Shown piece after piece: positions 61,706 to 64,000 of a stretch of DNA of 64,000 nt (positions within the stretch are counted from its first letter, which is position 1; every line of letters starts with the position of its first letter). The notes under the pieces are model-generated. The model was given only the letters and a program-made list of their open reading frames with translations, was not told the origin of the DNA and did not search any database. Where the stretch lies: contig JAXRKP010000048.1 in NCBI GenBank assembly GCA_037039925.1, forward strand, positions 329,001-393,000, written 5' to 3'. The position numbers and the translations under genes are program-made. This DNA comes from Doris montereyensis. Lineage: Eukaryota; Mollusca; Gastropoda; Nudibranchia; Dorididae.

Positions 61706-61800
61706 GTTTGGTTTGTTTCATTGACCGTTACCCCTTCCATCATATGCGGTGATCATCTTCGGATGGATTAAGAGCAAATAGTAAGATGAATATTGAAAGA
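61706..61800 (-). repeat. Short dispersed repeat E, minus-strand copy
   Basis: 'ggtttgtttcattgaccgtt', 'accccttccatcatatgcgg', 'tgatcatcttcggatggatt' and a purine-rich continuation. Aligns with the copy at 10035-10150. Confidence 0.7.
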
Positions 61801-62159
61801 AAGATGACTCAACTGTGAGTTTGAGACTACTGACTACAGTCTAAAGTAGAGAAGCCCATTGGTGAAAAGAAGTAAATTAATTCATACACTACAGCCGGCT
61901 TCTCGTCTCATTCATTTCCAACACTAAAAAAGAAAAACCCCAAAACATAACCAAACAAACCTACAGCAACAGCAAGAACAGTTGAAGTACGCTAACAGGA
62001 TGACACTGATGCTGTCAAGTTTCGTCATCGTGGAGGTTTTGTTGTCGGGTTTTGTTGCTGCGGTCTTTTTCTTCAATTTTGTTAAATTTTTGTTTGTTCC
62101 AAACGCATTGAAAGTTAGGAAACTGGAAGATATAGGTAGCTCTGACGGACAGCTGACTC

Positions 62160-62405
62160 TGGTTGTCAACGAGTGTCAAGTCAACGCTAGCTGTCAATGA
62201 GGGTAATCATTGACTTTCAGTCAGTGTCAAGACAATTGCTGGCTGTCAATGAGTGTCAAGTCAACGCTAGCTGTCAATGAGTGTCAACACTGGCTGTCAA
62301 TGAGTGTAGAGTTGACGTTGGCTGTCAATGAGTGTCAACACTGGCTGTCAATGAGTGTAGAGTTGACGCTGGCTGTCAATGAGTGTCAAGTCAACGACGT
62401 GATAA
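62160..62405 (+). repeat. Short tandem repeat array, 24/27-bp alternating units
   Basis: 'ctggctgtcaatgagtgtc' alternates with 'aacactggctgtcaatga', 'gtgtagagttgacg' and 'aagtcaacgc' linkers, about 9 units of the 'ctgtcaatgagtgt' core. Confidence 0.9.
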
Positions 62406-64000
62406 CAAAAGAATGTGAGTTGCTTTTTGTTTCTTTTTCTCCTTGACTTGTCTTATTTTGGCCACACAGGTAGTAGGGGTTTAGAGGGTGTGAAATAAAA
62501 GACAGGTTGGAGCAGGGCAGGGGGCGGACAAGGAGACAAGAATGGAGTCCAGCTGATTCCAGGAATTGATTGTATTCAAAATTAAAAACAGAAGAGGAAA
62601 AAAAGTCAAATCCATTCGCGAAGGAATAGGAGGATACTAAAAAAAATTGGAGCAATTTTTTAAAAGTATTTTAAAAATTAAATTAAACAATATCTACACA
62701 AAAAACAGCGCTCTAACAGTAACATGTAATAACAGTGAAAAGAAATTCTTATTTGATGAAACTATGGGGATGAATGGAAAAAGAAAAAAATGAAACTTAA
62801 AAAAGAAAACAAACCAAAAAAATATTTAAAAGTAATATTTCATATGACCACATCTAGGTAATGTAAAAACATTTACAAATTTGAGGCAAACATTTGCATA
62901 TAACCTAGTCATATTAATCAAATATGATTTTTATAGATCATTGTAAAAATATTATAGACAGCAACAGCAATATTTGCCATTTAAAACGTTGATGTGTGGC
63001 CTCACATAAAGTACCACAGAGTTACAGTCTCACCTCCCTCCCCAAGTTGTCTTGGGTCCCTTCAATGGGCCTCCAAGAAACAAAAAAGAAAAAAGATTAC
63101 ATAATATTAAATTGGTTAATGTTTTTCACATCAAGGAAGTCAATAGCTTTGTGAATCGGTACTTTTGAAATAAATCTCCTCATTTGTTATTCATTTATGT
63201 GAATATCATCCGAGCTGAGTTGATTTCAAGACCCTTGAACGAAACTTGACAGAAATAGTGTCCTCTTTTCTTTCTTACATTTAAAAAAAAGGCCTCTTGC
63301 ACTTCTAGAAGGGTCAGATCAACAAAGCAGTTTGGTACTAAATGAAAATTCTCCCTGCACCCATCTTAAAGGCCATAGTCTAGCAAATCTTTGGACATGT
63401 AGTAGTAATGTACAGACCAAAGCGATAAATTGTTCTTTTTCCTGCCAACTGAATTATTCACTAGACACCAACGTTAGGCTCATTTCCAGCGTGATAAATT
63501 CGTTTTGGTTTTTCTCGTGTGCCTAATTAGTGGAATTCCTCAATATAGCTTTCTTTCAATTCATGTACTCATCTAGCCATTGTTACTAGCCTACAGTCGA
63601 TTGAATTGACTATGACCGAACAAAGACAAATTGAAATTTGTCCCGATCCTAGTTTTAATTTTCCAACAGGGTGAATGGAAATGACGGAACATTTTCTTAA
63701 GCTCAGGTCTAATCAACCGAAATGTTTTTGTCCATAAAATAACTTTCCTGGTCTTTTTCACTGTGCCCACATCAACCCTTCATGAAATCTGTACTTGTTT
63801 AAATAATTTGAAGAATTTATGGCCGTCCGGCGTTAGTCGTGATCACTATCCATCTTATTTCCATTATAGAATGATGAAAAAGAAATAAAAGAAGAAATAA
63901 AAGGAGGTGAAGAAAGTAAATGAAGGAGGAGACAGCCATGCGCTGGCATATCTTGTAGTAACAAATAAAATCAAGAAAAGAAAAGGACTTCATCTCATGC
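62406..64000. other. Intergenic DNA, nothing recognised
   Basis: AT-rich. Small ORFs on both strands are without family signature. No tandem or dispersed repeat matched elsewhere in the window. Confidence 0.4.

Overview
This is animal nuclear DNA: AT-rich, dominated by introns and repeats, with one recognisable host gene. The density of (CT)n/(GA)n tracts, tRNA-derived SINEs, minisatellites and decayed LINEs suggests a marine invertebrate, most likely a mollusc (perhaps a gastropod). That is an inference from repeat style and gene architecture, not from a marker gene.

The host gene is a USP10-type ubiquitin-specific protease on the + strand. I could assemble 15 coding exons from about 23689 to the stop at 45561, with compatible phases and GT/AG boundaries throughout. 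The predicted protein is about 962 residues: a short N-terminus with a diverged G3BP-binding-like segment, a PAM2-like motif, a long disordered region carried by one 1.5-kb exon, and a C-terminal USP catalytic domain split over 11 exons, with Cys, His and Asp box residues present. The large exon (33408-34882) carries four single-base losses at short homopolymers. Each shifts the frame the same way, which looks like assembly error rather than gene death.

Layout. 1-9.6 kb: intergenic DNA with microsatellites, a LINE 3' end and one copy of a 1.5-2 kb dispersed element. 9.1-12.1 kb: three decayed LINE pieces. 12.4-16.6 kb: SINEs, direct repeats and an unrecognised broken ORF. 17.0-20.7 kb: a (TTC)n tract followed by a 41-bp satellite of about 80 units. 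21.8-23.0 kb: a second GC-rich satellite. 23.4-45.6 kb: USP10, whose introns contain a MITE, a LINE, SINEs, a second, inverted copy of the dispersed element and two minisatellites. 45.6-50.0 kb: probable long 3' UTR containing a head-to-head SINE pair and a 28-bp array. 50-64 kb: intergenic DNA with SINEs, an (AT)n tract, a second MITE, a minus-strand LINE tail and two more minisatellites.

The most notable structural observations are these. The 41-bp satellite monomer matches the end of a short dispersed repeat present at least ten times here, suggesting that the satellite arose from it. Two similar-sized MITEs share TA target duplications and CAGTAGT ends. A dispersed element differs between its two copies by expansion of an internal 32-bp repeat. 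I found no operon, CRISPR, defence or biosynthetic system, and no second intact host gene.
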